Source: an uncultured Corynebacterium sp. (GTDB lineage: Bacteria; Actinomycetota; Actinomycetes; Mycobacteriales; Mycobacteriaceae). Taken from it: DNA of 64,000 nt. Below, piece by piece: positions 1-8,634 of the stretch; the stretch's first letter is position 1, and every line of letters begins with the position of its first letter. The translations under genes and the position numbers were made by a program. The notes beneath the pieces were generated by a model, which worked only from the letters and a program-made list of their open reading frames with translations, was not told the origin of the DNA and searched no databases. Location of the stretch: NCBI RefSeq assembly GCF_947253065.1, contig NZ_CAMXWS010000008.1, positions 1 through 64,000 of the forward strand, written 5' to 3'.

Positions 1-27
1 CGCAAGCGCCACTAATTACAAACGAGA

Positions 28-75
28 GCACCCTCCCACCAAGCTCGCCCGATCAGGGCGCTGGCGGAAGGGTGC
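28..75 (-). terminator. Long GC-rich hairpin downstream of bS22
   Basis: The arms gcaccctccc (28-37) and ggaagggtgc (66-75) pair with one internal mismatch. A second stem, cgccc/gggcg (46-60), sits inside. The structure lies about 45 bp past the stop of the bS22 gene on the minus strand. No clear U-tract follows, so it could be a weak terminator or a processing/stability structure. Confidence 0.4.
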
Positions 76-119
76 CATTAGTGCGGCTTGGCAGTGGCCG
101 CTAGGTGAAGCTTTCGGCT

Positions 120-221
120 TTACTTGCCGAGCTTACGACGCTGAACGCGGGTACGGCGCAGCATCTTGCGGTGCTTCTTCTTGGACATACGCTTGCGGCG
201 CTTCTTAATAACAGAACCCAT
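120..221 (-). CDS. 30S ribosomal protein bS22 (AURKAIP1/COX24 domain)
   Basis: This is a 33-residue, almost wholly basic protein beginning MGSVIKKRRKRMSKKKHRK and ending RVQRRKLGK. Both length and sequence match the actinobacterial small-subunit protein bS22 (Rv0500B in M. tuberculosis), which is known to bind 16S rRNA near the decoding region. The ATG is at 219-221 and AGGAAACCTA lies just upstream as a possible ribosome site. The next gene upstream is the BldC-like regulator, followed by proC, the same order as in mycobacteria. It is too short for ordinary ORF cut-offs but the identification is secure. Confidence 0.95.
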   Translation of the reverse strand: MGSVIKKRRKRMSKKKHRKMLRRTRVQRRKLGK

Positions 222-428
222 TAGGTTTCCTCACTTTTCGTCTGTCGTACGTACAGTTCCTGCCGTGTCCGCCGCTTTTCAGAGGCGCGCCCGGGGTGCA
301 CTCCCGGATCGGAATCGAGTAAAACTCGACGCACGGCACGAATACTGAAAAAATTCTACCGACGTGACAAGGCGAAACAAAAACTGCCCCAGACAAAAAG
401 AAAGCAGCAGCCAAAAAAGGCTGGAGAC

Positions 429-620
429 TTATCCCACGTCGTAGACGGAGGACTCCAGGTATTCGCTGACAGCCGTCTCGTTCACGCGGAACGAACGACC
501 CACGCGCACTGCCGGCAGCTCACCGGAGTGGACGAGGCGGTAAACCGTCATCTTGGAAACACGCATGATTTCCGCAACTTCGGCCACGGTCAGGAACTTG
601 CCTTTATCTTCATTTGCCAT
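429..620 (-). CDS. BldC/excisionase-type helix-turn-helix protein
   Basis: A 63-residue protein that is essentially one MerR-like winged helix-turn-helix. FLTVAEVAEIMRVSKMTVYR (residues 9-28) is the first helix pair and VRVGRSFRVNETAVSEYL (39-56) the wing and end helix. The family includes Streptomyces BldC and phage excisionases; the conserved chromosomal position beside bS22 and proC (Rv0500A in M. tuberculosis) argues for a BldC-like transcription factor rather than an excisionase. There is no effector or oligomerisation domain. The targets cannot be read from the sequence. CTGGAGGTTGATTAACAC before the ATG holds a good ribosome site. Confidence 0.9.
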   Translation of the reverse strand: MANEDKGKFLTVAEVAEIMRVSKMTVYRLVHSGELPAVRVGRSFRVNETAVSEYLESSVYDVG

Positions 621-839
621 GTGTTAATCAACCTCCAGCACTGTGGCGCGCTGTAGGCTTCCCCTCCCACAGGACGTACACGCACGTGCCTTGAACAGCC
701 TAGCGTGAAACCAGTGTCACATGCGACTCAAAAGCTGGAAAACTTTAACATTCTTCACAGAGATCTCTCGGCCCCCTGCCGTCGCTAGTTCCCCTGCCAG
801 CACAAATGCCGTCTTAGGTCCCGTCAGATTTTTTGGGGA

Positions 840-1655
840 TTATTTGCCCATTTCTGCCGCACGCGACGCAGCAGCCTCGGTCGCACGGTAGAACGCACCG
901 CGCAGACCGGACTCCTCAAGTTCGCGGATCGCCCGCACCGTGGTGCCCGCCGGCGAGCTAACACCAGCACGCAATTCAACCGGGGACTTGCCCGAGTGCG
1001 CAAGCATCGCCCCAGCACCCTCAGCAGTGCCGGAGGCAAGCAACTGTGCCACATCGCGTGGCAGGCCAAGACTCACACCAGCATCCACGAGTGCTTCGGC
1101 CATGAGGAAGAAATAGGCGGGGCCGGAACCAGAGATGGCGGAGGCTGCGTCGATAAGCGACTCAGGCACGACGACAACCTGGCCGGCCGCTCCCAGCAGA
1201 TCAGTCACGAGCTCTTGCTGGTCTTCCTCCACGAAGCGACCGAAGGAAACCACACATACGCCCTTGCCCACCTGCATCGGCGTATTCGGCATGACGCGCG
1301 CCACCGGAGTACCCGCGCTATGCGACGCATCGGACATTGCCTCCAGCGTCACCCCCGCTGCCATGGAGACGAGCACAGTCGACGTGTCATTGCTAGCGAC
1401 CGCCTCAGACAACTCTTCGATCATCTCGCCGATCGCATACGGCTTCACGCACAAGAAGCACACGTCGGCGTCCGTCACCGCCTCGATATTGTCATCGGTG
1501 GTGATCACGCCATAACGCTGCGCAAGCTCCTCACGACGCGATTCCGTACGGTTCGTCGCCGTGATCATTTCTGGATTGACACCAGAAGAAACAAGGCCGG
1601 AAATCAGGGCTTCCCCGATATTTCCGGCACCGATAACTGCAATAGAGGTGCTCAT
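840..1655 (-). CDS. proC: Pyrroline-5-carboxylate reductase
   Basis: Catalyses the last step of proline synthesis, NAD(P)H-dependent reduction of 1-pyrroline-5-carboxylate, in the cytoplasm. The 271-residue length is normal. A Rossmann nucleotide-binding motif VIGAGNIGEA lies at residues 7-16, the family motif MPNTP at 122-126, and the C-terminal dimer/substrate signature ISGSGPAYF at 174-182. It stands in the conserved proC-BldC-bS22 neighbourhood, about 220 bp downstream of the BldC-like gene on the same strand. A copy of the interspersed CGTCGATAAGC motif (1148-1158) falls within the codons for SLIDA just before the signature. Confidence 0.97.
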   Translation of the reverse strand: MSTSIAVIGAGNIGEALISGLVSSGVNPEMITATNRTESRREELAQRYGVITTDDNIEAVTDADVCFLCVKPYAIGEMIEELSEAVASNDTSTVLVSMAAGVTLEAMSDASHSAGTPVARVMPNTPMQVGKGVCVVSFGRFVEEDQQELVTDLLGAAGQVVVVPESLIDAASAISGSGPAYFFLMAEALVDAGVSLGLPRDVAQLLASGTAEGAGAMLAHSGKSPVELRAGVSSPAGTTVRAIRELEESGLRGAFYRATEAAASRAAEMGK

Positions 1656-1709
1656 GCACCTAAGAGTGCCACAGCAGCCCTCGTGCGGGCCACTGTGGCG
1701 AGACGTTTA

Positions 1710-2609
1710 TTACGCCAGCGCGATGAGCGCCGGACCAAATGTCATGGCTGCGCCCGCGATCGCGGCAAGCGTCATCGTCAAAGCATCGCGGCCCGTCTTC
1801 ATTGCGCGAACGAGCAGCACCGCACCGCCAGTTGCCACAAGCGCGAGCACACCAACGAGGATCGGGTTGAACTGGCCCCACAGGTACTGGAAGCCCAGGA
1901 AGACCAGCACGCCGACGGCCAGGCCAGCGAAGACGAGCAGCACCAGCAGGATCGGGTTGACGCTGACGTCCTCCTCGTACTCCTCAACGGAGCCATCGTA
2001 TGCAGGCTCATCAGCAACAACAGGGTGCTCCTGTGTCGCTTCCAGGTCAGCATCAGTGCCAGGCTTATCGACGACCGGGATCTCCCCCGTCTCCTCCACC
2101 TGCTTCTGCTTCGCATCATCCAGCGACACGACCCGCGAGATCGGCCCAGTCTGCTCCGTCTGCTTCGGCTGCGGAGCAACTGCCTTGAAGCTGGAGCGGC
2201 TCAGCGCCTCTTCCTTCTTGGCTGCCGGCTTCTGATCGGCGGGCTTTGCTACCTCCGGCTTCGGCTGTGCCGGCTTCTTTACCTCAGGCTTCTTCACCTC
2301 AGGCTTTGCCGGCTCAGCCTTCTTTTCCGCAGGCTTCGGGGTAGTCTGCTTCGGCGCAGGAGCTTCCTTCTTGTCCTGCTTCGGCTTCTGCGGTGCCTTG
2401 GGCTTCTCGTTTTCAGCATCGATCGGGACAGAGGAGTGCTTCACCTCGGCCGGACGCGCATCCACAGCCTTGAGTGAACCGGTCAGCTCAGCGACGGAAA
2501 TACCGCCCTCGTCCAAGCTGCGGCGGCGACGGCGCCGTGGCTGAGCATCCGGGTTCTCCTTCTGAGCCCGGGCCATCAACTCGGCAACGGTTAGTTGCTT
2601 ATCGGCCAT
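1710..2609 (-). CDS. Conserved actinobacterial membrane protein (Rv0497-like)
   Basis: A 299-residue protein. The N-terminus has a basic cluster PRRRRRRSLDEGGISVAELTG (split around residues 24-44), followed by a long Lys/Pro/Ala-rich disordered stretch with repeats such as PEVKKPEVKKP (about 75-135). Three hydrophobic segments fill the last 90 residues. Position between proC and ppx is the same as the Rv0497 homologue of M. tuberculosis. No enzymatic motif is visible; a cytoplasmic disordered tail tethered to a membrane bundle fits a structural or regulatory role, but the function is unknown. AAGGAG lies upstream of the ATG, 16 bp after the stop-to-start gap with ppx. Confidence 0.85.
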   Translation of the reverse strand: MADKQLTVAELMARAQKENPDAQPRRRRRRSLDEGGISVAELTGSLKAVDARPAEVKHSSVPIDAENEKPKAPQKPKQDKKEAPAPKQTTPKPAEKKAEPAKPEVKKPEVKKPAQPKPEVAKPADQKPAAKKEEALSRSSFKAVAPQPKQTEQTGPISRVVSLDDAKQKQVEETGEIPVVDKPGTDADLEATQEHPVVADEPAYDGSVEEYEEDVSVNPILLVLLVFAGLAVGVLVFLGFQYLWGQFNPILVGVLALVATGGAVLLVRAMKTGRDALTMTLAAIAGAAMTFGPALIALA

Positions 2610-2624
2610 CTCGTCGTCTTCTCC

Positions 2625-3554
2625 TTAGTTCTGCCCTTTATCGATCTGCCTCAGAATCACGCCTTCACGCAATGCCCAGGGGCAGATCTCTAACTTATCA
2701 AGATTAAGGGCTCGCATCGCTGCTTCAGCCACTAGGGCCCCCGCAACGATCTGGTGGGAACGATCAGAACTGACTCCCTCAAGCTCCGCACGGTCCGAAG
2801 CAGTCATGCGTGTAATGAAGGCAATGAGCTGACGCAGACCCGGCGCAGTCAACGTTCGCTTCACGTACGGGCCAGCCGAAGAGGGGGCCGAACCAGTCAG
2901 TCGTGCCAGGGTACGCAGCGTTTTTGAAGTGCCCACTGCAAGACCAGCCTCGCCCTCATCAAGGAAGTCATCGGCAACCGCGGCGAGCTCCGCGTCGATG
3001 TAATCGCGCAGAGTATTCACAGTCTTCTTCTCTGGCGGGTCGGTGTCGAACCACTCGTGGGTCAAGCGACCAGCGCCAAGATCAAGCGAGACTGCGACAT
3101 CCGGAACTTCGTCGGTACCAGTGGACATCTCCAAAGAGCCACCGCCGATATCCAAGTTGGTGATCTTGCCCGCAGACCAGCCGTACCAACGGCGGGCAGC
3201 GAGAAATGTCAGACGGGCTTCATCTTCACCGGAGAGGACCTGCAGCTTCACACCGGTCTTCTTCTCCACATGGTTCAAAACCTCTTCAGAGTTCGTGGCA
3301 GAACGCACTGCAGAGGTAGCGAAGCCGAGTAATTCCTCGCACTTCAAATTGTCAGCCAGGGCCGCTGCTTCTTGGACAGCTTCTACGAGCTTCTTGACAC
3401 CTTTATCGTCAATCGCACCCTTTTTATCCAACATCTCCACGAGCCGAAGCGACTGTTTCCAGTCACTCATGGGGGTCGGACGTCCACCACTACGGGCATC
3501 TACTGCCACGAGGTGGACAGTGTTGCTGCCCACGTCCAATACACCTAGTCGCAC
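2625..3554 (-). CDS. Ppx/GppA family exopolyphosphatase
   Basis: ASKHA-fold phosphatase acting on polyphosphate and/or pppGpp. The 309-residue length matches the short actinobacterial form (Ppx2/Rv0496 type), which lacks the extra C-terminal domain of E. coli Ppx. Phosphate-1 motif DVGSNTV is at residues 7-13, the acidic SGEDEA at 108-113 and phosphate-2 motif DIGGGS at 135-140. The GTG start at 3554 has no Shine-Dalgarno but is 7 nt after TAGGGT, which fits a leaderless transcript. It is divergent from the cysteine-rich gene with only 34 bp between them, and upstream of the membrane-protein gene on the same strand. Confidence 0.93.
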   Translation of the reverse strand: MRLGVLDVGSNTVHLVAVDARSGGRPTPMSDWKQSLRLVEMLDKKGAIDDKGVKKLVEAVQEAAALADNLKCEELLGFATSAVRSATNSEEVLNHVEKKTGVKLQVLSGEDEARLTFLAARRWYGWSAGKITNLDIGGGSLEMSTGTDEVPDVAVSLDLGAGRLTHEWFDTDPPEKKTVNTLRDYIDAELAAVADDFLDEGEAGLAVGTSKTLRTLARLTGSAPSSAGPYVKRTLTAPGLRQLIAFITRMTASDRAELEGVSSDRSHQIVAGALVAEAAMRALNLDKLEICPWALREGVILRQIDKGQN

Positions 3555-3561
3555 AGGTTCA

Positions 3562-3567
3562 ACCCTA
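3562..3567 (-). promoter_or_regulatory. -10 element for leaderless ppx
   Basis: TAGGGT on the minus strand, 7 nt before the GTG start, with no ribosome site between. It lies 7 bp from the opposing -10 of the divergent gene. Confidence 0.6.
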
Positions 3568-3574
3568 GACCGTC

Positions 3575-3580
3575 TACCGT
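3575..3580 (+). promoter_or_regulatory. -10 element for leaderless cysteine-rich gene
   Basis: TACCGT, 8 nt before the GTG at 3589. The two divergent promoters share a 34-bp spacer, so their -35 regions must lie inside each other's coding sequences. Confidence 0.5.
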
Positions 3581-3588
3581 GTTTCAGT

Positions 3589-4455
3589 GTGAACCAACCT
3601 GTATTTCTCGGGTTTCCAAAAAACTCGCCCGCTGGAAAATCAATCCGCGCCGGTCATGAATTGCCACCGGATTTTCCGCGTGAATGGTTCGAATTCACGC
3701 ATCCAGATGACCCGCACCACTACTTCAGCATCGACCTGACCTGGCTGGAATCTACCTGGTCATGCCGTTTTGGCACCTCGCAGTGCCGTGGCATCTCGGA
3801 AGATCTGCCCGTCGTCGGCTGCTGCATTCACGGCGCGTACCTCTCGGATGAGACCGACCGCGATGACCTCTACAACGCGGTCGCTGAAATGCCTGCAAAA
3901 TTCTGGCAGCTTCGCCCCGATGATGTGGACAGTTACATTGCGGCCGCTGATCCAGTCGAGCTCGAACCGTGGCTCGAATGGGACGACGATGAAGAAGAAC
4001 CGTCATTGAAAACAACAGTCGTCGACGGGGCCTGCATCTTCGCTAACCGCCACGGCCACCCCACCGGCCCTGGCTGCGCACTGCACCAGTGGGCAATGGC
4101 GGAAGGACGCAACATCATCGGCTCTAAGCCCGAAGTGTGCTGGCAGGTGCCTTTCTCACGCGAAGATGAATGGCAAGAGCGTAGCGACGGCCAGGAGATC
4201 CTCCGCACCACCATCGGCGAATACGACCGCCGCCAGTGGGGCGACGGTGGCGAAGACTTCGACTGGTGGTGCACAAACGACCCGACCTGCCACTCCGGAA
4301 ACAGCACCCCGGTGTGGAAGTCCATGCGCGATGAGCTGATTCAGCTGATCGGCGAGAAGCCCTACGCGATCGTCGAAAAGCACTGCGAAGCGCGAGCAAA
4401 GATGCCCGCGGACGCGAAATCCGTGCACCCGGCAACCCGGGCAGCTAATTCGTGA
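3589..4455 (+). CDS. Cysteine-rich conserved protein of unknown function
   Basis: A 288-residue soluble protein starting VNQPVFLGFPKNSPAGK at GTG 3589; longer upstream readings run through the divergent ppx gene and are not credible. Cysteines are spaced WSC, SQC, GCC, GAC, PGC, EVC, WWC, DPTC and KHC, a pattern recalling the YkgJ/DUF3109 Fe-S or zinc-binding families, with conserved-looking CALHQWAM and CTNDPTC segments. The middle is very acidic (DDDEEEP). I do not recognise a specific function. A homologue commonly sits next to ppx and regX3 in corynebacteria; metal-cluster binding is an inference from cysteine number. Confidence 0.75.
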   Translation: MNQPVFLGFPKNSPAGKSIRAGHELPPDFPREWFEFTHPDDPHHYFSIDLTWLESTWSCRFGTSQCRGISEDLPVVGCCIHGAYLSDETDRDDLYNAVAEMPAKFWQLRPDDVDSYIAAADPVELEPWLEWDDDEEEPSLKTTVVDGACIFANRHGHPTGPGCALHQWAMAEGRNIIGSKPEVCWQVPFSREDEWQERSDGQEILRTTIGEYDRRQWGDGGEDFDWWCTNDPTCHSGNSTPVWKSMRDELIQLIGEKPYAIVEKHCEARAKMPADAKSVHPATRAANS

Positions 4456-4477
4456 TCTCGCGTCTAGGTCGGAAGAA

Positions 4478-5176
4478 TTAAGCCTCGAATTTGTAGCCCA
4501 GGCCACGGACAGTGATCAGCTGCTCTGGGCGGGACGGCTCCTGCTCAATCTTGGTGCGCAGACGCTTCACGTGAACATCAAGGGTCTTGGTGTCGCCGAC
4601 ATAATCCGAGCCCCAAATGCGATCAATGAGCTGGCCACGAGTGAGCACGCGCCCAGCATTGCGCATCAGATACTCCAGCAGGTCAAATTCCTTGAGAGGC
4701 ATCGGCACAGGCGTGCCATCGACGAAGACCGTGTGGCGCTCTACGTCAAGGCGAACGCGGCCACCCTCAAGCACGTTTTCAGATGCCGCCTCTTCCGCGG
4801 AATCCCCCGACCCGGTACGGCGACGCAACACCGCGCGGATACGAGCAATGAGCTCGCGCGTTGAATACGGCTTAGTCACATAATCATCCGCGCCGAGCTC
4901 AAGGCCGACGACCTTGTCAATCTCCGAATCACGCGCGGTGACCATGATGATCGGCACATCAGAGGTCGCGCGCAGTTTCTTGCACACATCCGTGCCGGAC
5001 ATGCCCGGAAGCATGAGGTCCAACAGAACCAAGTCAATGTCATTGGCCGCGAAATCCTTCAGAGCAGTCTGCCCATCAGGCGCGATGAGGGCCTCGAAAC
5101 CTTCCTTTTGCAGGAGGTAAGCAAGTGGATCGGCCAGCGATTCCTCATCCTCAACAATCAGGATGGTCGTTGTCAT
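4478..5176 (-). CDS. regX3: Response regulator RegX3
   Basis: OmpR-family regulator of 232 residues. The receiver domain has the acidic pocket VEDEE (8-12), phosphoacceptor Asp53 in LLDLMLPG and Lys102 in TKPYS; the C-terminal winged helix covers about 130-230 with VLTRGQLIDRIWG and HVKRLRTKIE. It is last in the gpmA-senX3-regX3 operon, 20 bp after senX3, the arrangement known in mycobacteria where the pair controls phosphate-starvation genes. AAGGAAA precedes the ATG by a normal distance. Role in phosphate response is inferred from the family. Confidence 0.95.
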   Translation of the reverse strand: MTTTILIVEDEESLADPLAYLLQKEGFEALIAPDGQTALKDFAANDIDLVLLDLMLPGMSGTDVCKKLRATSDVPIIMVTARDSEIDKVVGLELGADDYVTKPYSTRELIARIRAVLRRRTGSGDSAEEAASENVLEGGRVRLDVERHTVFVDGTPVPMPLKEFDLLEYLMRNAGRVLTRGQLIDRIWGSDYVGDTKTLDVHVKRLRTKIEQEPSRPEQLITVRGLGYKFEA

Positions 5177-5196
5177 TGCGTTTCCTTAAACCCTCT

Positions 5197-6465
5197 CTAA
5201 TCTTCTTTGCCCTCAGCACGCCCCACTAAACGGCCCGCCAAAGAGATCATTTTCGGCTGCGACTCGGCGGACTCCCCACTGGCTAACTCGGCGATTTCTG
5301 CCGGCACGACAGTGGAAGCCTCCTTATCCGGCGCGAATACCGGCAACTCGATCGTGAACGTCGAGCCAGTACCCAGCCGCGACCACAACTTAATATTACC
5401 GCCATGGTTTGCCACCACATGCTTAACGATGGCCAAACCAAGACCCGTTCCACCTGTTTGTCGCGAACGTGCCTTATCCACCCGGAAGAAGCGCTCAAAG
5501 ACTCGCTTCTGGTCCTCCGGAGCAATCCCCATTCCGCGGTCCGTAACGCGAATGAGCACCACAGAATCACGCACGATCTTCTGGGTCACGCTTACCGGGC
5601 GGCCCTTCGGTGAGTAATTGATCGCATTCGAGATCAGATTCGACACAGCGGTGACCAGCATTGACCTATCGCCGACCACATAGGTATCGGACCGTTCGCC
5701 CCGAGTCAGCTCAATCTCGTGCCCTTCCGCTGCGAGCTGATTGCGTTCCACGGCCTCGTCGATAATGTCATCAACGCGCACCGGCGCCATTTCCGGAAGA
5801 GCCTCCGCGCCCTGCAGCTTGGACAGGTTGATCAGATCCGCGATCATCGCGCCCATTCTGTGAGCTTCACCGAGAAGCTTCTCGCCGAAGTACACCACGG
5901 TCTCCGGATCGTCAGGATCTTCCAGCAGTGCTTCTGCCAAGAGCGACATGCCACCCACAGGTGTTTTCAGCTCGTGCGAAACATTAGCGACGAAATCGCG
6001 CCGTGCGGATTCCATGCGTGCGTTTTCGGACTCATCCGTCGAGTACACAATGATGTGCTCGGTTTCAGACATCGTCAACGGCTGCACGACAGCACGAACA
6101 TTGTTCACTCGGCTACCCGTGGAACGGTGCTTGAGATTCATCTCCAGCACTCGAGTCTCCTGGTCCTCGAAGACCTCTTTACCCACGCCCCACACCTCAG
6201 GGTTCAGCGTGCGGTCATGCACGATCGACATCTGGTGCGATGCCGCATTCGACAAGATCACCTCACCCCGGCGACCGATAACGGTGATTCCTGTCGGTGA
6301 ACCCTGGATGACCAAATGCAGGATGTGGCTAACCGTGCGGGCTTGATTCTCTTCTGAAGAATCGTGCGCACGACTGTGCCCCCGCCACTGCCGAAATCGT
6401 TCAATTCCAGCGGCAGCGAGGGCCGCTACCAACGCTCCCGCAAGGAAGACGTAAATGGTGCTCAC
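5197..6465 (-). CDS. senX3: Sensor histidine kinase SenX3
   Basis: 422 residues. One N-terminal membrane helix (about 3-20) is followed by a PAS-like region (45-150), the HisKA dimerisation domain with His164 in NVSHELKTP, and an HATPase_c domain with the N box NLISNAINYS, the G1 box DRGMGIAP and the G2 box GTGLGLAI. A short alanine/serine-rich tail ends the protein. Partner is RegX3, encoded directly downstream; gpmA is 8 bp upstream. The lack of an extracytoplasmic sensor domain is typical of SenX3, which is thought to receive its signal through the Pst/PhoU system. Confidence 0.95.
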   Translation of the reverse strand: MSTIYVFLAGALVAALAAAGIERFRQWRGHSRAHDSSEENQARTVSHILHLVIQGSPTGITVIGRRGEVILSNAASHQMSIVHDRTLNPEVWGVGKEVFEDQETRVLEMNLKHRSTGSRVNNVRAVVQPLTMSETEHIIVYSTDESENARMESARRDFVANVSHELKTPVGGMSLLAEALLEDPDDPETVVYFGEKLLGEAHRMGAMIADLINLSKLQGAEALPEMAPVRVDDIIDEAVERNQLAAEGHEIELTRGERSDTYVVGDRSMLVTAVSNLISNAINYSPKGRPVSVTQKIVRDSVVLIRVTDRGMGIAPEDQKRVFERFFRVDKARSRQTGGTGLGLAIVKHVVANHGGNIKLWSRLGTGSTFTIELPVFAPDKEASTVVPAEIAELASGESAESQPKMISLAGRLVGRAEGKED

Positions 6466-6473
6466 GGAAGGGA

Positions 6474-7220
6474 CTACTTATTCCCCTGGTTTGCCACAGC
6501 AGCAGCACCAGCCGCAGCTGCCTCCGGGTCAAGGTAGGTGCCACCTGGGTTGGTCACCTTGCCGTCAGCATCGAATTCGTAGACCAGCGGCATGCCCGTC
6601 GGAATGTTCAGGCCAGCGATCTCCTCATCCGAAATATTGTCCAGGTACTTCACCAGCGCGCGCAGGGAGTTGCCGTGCGCAGCCAGCATGACAGTCTTGC
6701 CAGCGAGCACCTCCGGCAGCACGCAATCGATGTAGTACGGAGTGAAGCGCTCCACAACATCCTTCAGGCACTCGGTGCGCGGCACCTCCGGCAGGAAGGA
6801 ATAGCGGGCATCATCGGTCTGCGCGTACTCGTTGGCCGGATCGATCTCTGGTGGCGGAGTGTCGTAGGAACGACGCCATTGCATGAACTGCTCTTCGCCG
6901 AACTGTTCGCGGATCTCAGCCTTGTTCAGGCCCTGCAGTTTGCCGTAGTGACGCTCGTTGAGGCGCCAGTTGCGCACAACAGGGATCCAGTGCCGGTCAG
7001 CGGCGTTCAGGGAGATATTCGCAGTGCGGATGGCACGGCGCAGCAAAGAAGTGAACACGATGTCGGGAAGGATGCCCTTCTCCTTCATCAGCTTGCCGGC
7101 ATTCACCGCTTCAGCTTCGCCCTTTTCGGTCAGGTCGACATCGACCCAACCGGTGAATTGGTTGGATTCGTTCCACTGGCTCTGTCCGTGACGGACAAGA
7201 ATTAGCTTTCCGTTGCTCAT
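6474..7220 (-). CDS. gpmA: 2,3-bisphosphoglycerate-dependent phosphoglycerate mutase
   Basis: Interconverts 3- and 2-phosphoglycerate in glycolysis. From the ATG at 7220 the protein is 248 residues, the standard length, starting MSNGKLILVRHGQSQWNE with catalytic His11. LNERHYGKLQGLNKAE carries the substrate-binding Glu/Tyr, and AAHGNSLRALVK the second catalytic His. An upstream in-frame start would add 33 non-homologous residues; CTGGGGACC just before ATG 7220 is a usable ribosome site. First gene of the gpmA-senX3-regX3 operon, so glycolytic enzyme and phosphate two-component system are probably cotranscribed. Confidence 0.96.
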   Translation of the reverse strand: MSNGKLILVRHGQSQWNESNQFTGWVDVDLTEKGEAEAVNAGKLMKEKGILPDIVFTSLLRRAIRTANISLNAADRHWIPVVRNWRLNERHYGKLQGLNKAEIREQFGEEQFMQWRRSYDTPPPEIDPANEYAQTDDARYSFLPEVPRTECLKDVVERFTPYYIDCVLPEVLAGKTVMLAAHGNSLRALVKYLDNISDEEIAGLNIPTGMPLVYEFDADGKVTNPGGTYLDPEAAAAGAAAVANQGNK

Positions 7221-7326
7221 GGTCCCCAGCATGCCATTTTCGGTGAGATTCTGCCGTAAAACTTGCATGAGAAGCAGCGACGCAGATTCACAGCTATTCA
7301 CTGCCACATATGGGGTCAATGTGGTC

Positions 7327-7332
7327 TACATT
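7327..7332 (+). promoter_or_regulatory. -10 element for leaderless secreted protease
   Basis: TACATT, 7 nt before the GTG at 7340. Supports GTG 7340 over the ATGs at 7310 and 7319, which would put nonpolar and Cys residues ahead of a clean signal peptide. Confidence 0.6.
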
Positions 7333-7339
7333 GACTTGT

Positions 7340-8614
7340 GTGATTGTGCGTCGAATTGTGTCCCCTGTTGCCCTCCTCAGCCTCGCGCTGAGCATCCTCC
7401 CAGCTGCCCTGCCTGTGGCTCAGGCAGCTCCGACCACGGGCCCCGCCCAATCACAGGGGGCACTAGCCGCACCTGGCGCACCTTTGCGCGTCCGCCCGTT
7501 TGATCCGGAGCGTCCGTTCGGCCCGGATCAGCCGACGACAGAAGAACTGACGGGCCTTAAGACCCACCCCGAGACGTACAGCACGGCGTGTTCGCAGGGC
7601 CCGGTTGGCGATGTCGCACTTGGCAACGGCAAGACGCAGCGCATCATGCTCACTTCCGGTCACTGCGTCGTGGGTATGTCCGACCAGGGCGTGCTAATGG
7701 GCCAGGACGTATACACCCCGGCGCGCGGTGGCTACGAACGCATCGGAAACGTGGGCATCGTGCGCACGGTCAACGTTCCAGGTGGCTATGACGGCTTATC
7801 GACGTCCCTACGCAAAGCCCGCAACTCCACCGACTGGGGTGTCGTAGTGCTGGATCCTTCTACTCCCGTCGATGGCGCTGCAGCATCCCGCGATAAATTC
7901 GGTGGCCAGCCGAGCCGCCCAATCCCCCTGACTGGCGTGGAGGACTTCCGTACCTTGGCTCCTGGCCAGGTCCGCCTGGACAATTTTGGCAAACCAATTT
8001 GCAAGGACGGTTCGATCGGTGCCCGCAAGTGCGGCATCCAGCTCCTCTACACATCCGACACCGTGTGGAACTGGGGCTTGGACTACGCCCCGGGGGATTC
8101 CGGCGGAGTGAATTTCGACCCGAAGACTGGTCACATCATCGGTATGACATCCATGGGCATTGGCCCGCTCGGTGCTGCACAGCGCGCTGACCGAGCACTG
8201 GAAGAGGGCTACGGCATTGCCGACGGCAAGGTCAACGAGAATTTCACTCCGGCATCGGCTTCCGGAAAGCGCGCTGATGTCGTGCCCGCCGCTGAAGAAG
8301 AAGCTGAAATCAAGCAGTACCTCGTGGACAACAACCCATCTGTCACACCGGAAGACTTGGTTGAGCCGACGCCGAAGCAGCAATTCGATTCTGCAGTCCA
8401 CGCAGCCCAATCTGATGCAGCTGTGATTGCCGGAGACACCCGCGTCTTCGCTGCATCTGCGGCAGTGGCCCTCGCCACCGGTGCTACTACGCCTGGCGAA
8501 GTCGGCGCCGCTGCGAACACCTTCGGCAATGCCGTGGGCAGCTACGCTGCGGCACACGCAGACAATGTCGCCGGCGCTGGCTTGAACTGGGCCCTGGCAG
8601 AACTCGGCTACTAA
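7340..8614 (+). CDS. Secreted trypsin-like serine protease
   Basis: From GTG 7340 the protein has 424 residues. MIVRRIVSPVALLSLALSI begins a classical signal peptide with probable cleavage at VAQA/AP (residue 29). The S1 triad is complete: His108 in TSGHCV, Asp165 in STDWGVV and Ser254 in APGDSGGV. A Cys pair (near 221 and 231) could form a disulfide. The last 120 residues are alanine-rich and helical, ending in a hydrophobic segment, perhaps an envelope anchor or interaction module. Divergent from gpmA. Substrate unknown; secreted S1 proteases of this form are common in corynebacteria. Confidence 0.85.
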   Translation: MIVRRIVSPVALLSLALSILPAALPVAQAAPTTGPAQSQGALAAPGAPLRVRPFDPERPFGPDQPTTEELTGLKTHPETYSTACSQGPVGDVALGNGKTQRIMLTSGHCVVGMSDQGVLMGQDVYTPARGGYERIGNVGIVRTVNVPGGYDGLSTSLRKARNSTDWGVVVLDPSTPVDGAAASRDKFGGQPSRPIPLTGVEDFRTLAPGQVRLDNFGKPICKDGSIGARKCGIQLLYTSDTVWNWGLDYAPGDSGGVNFDPKTGHIIGMTSMGIGPLGAAQRADRALEEGYGIADGKVNENFTPASASGKRADVVPAAEEEAEIKQYLVDNNPSVTPEDLVEPTPKQQFDSAVHAAQSDAAVIAGDTRVFAASAAVALATGATTPGEVGAAANTFGNAVGSYAAAHADNVAGAGLNWALAELGY

Positions 8615-8634
8615 CCCTTTTAACAGCGGGAGTC

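Noticed and set aside
429..620. Excisionase of an integrated element
   Set aside because: The small HTH protein sits in the conserved proC-bS22 block; no integrase or att repeat is seen.
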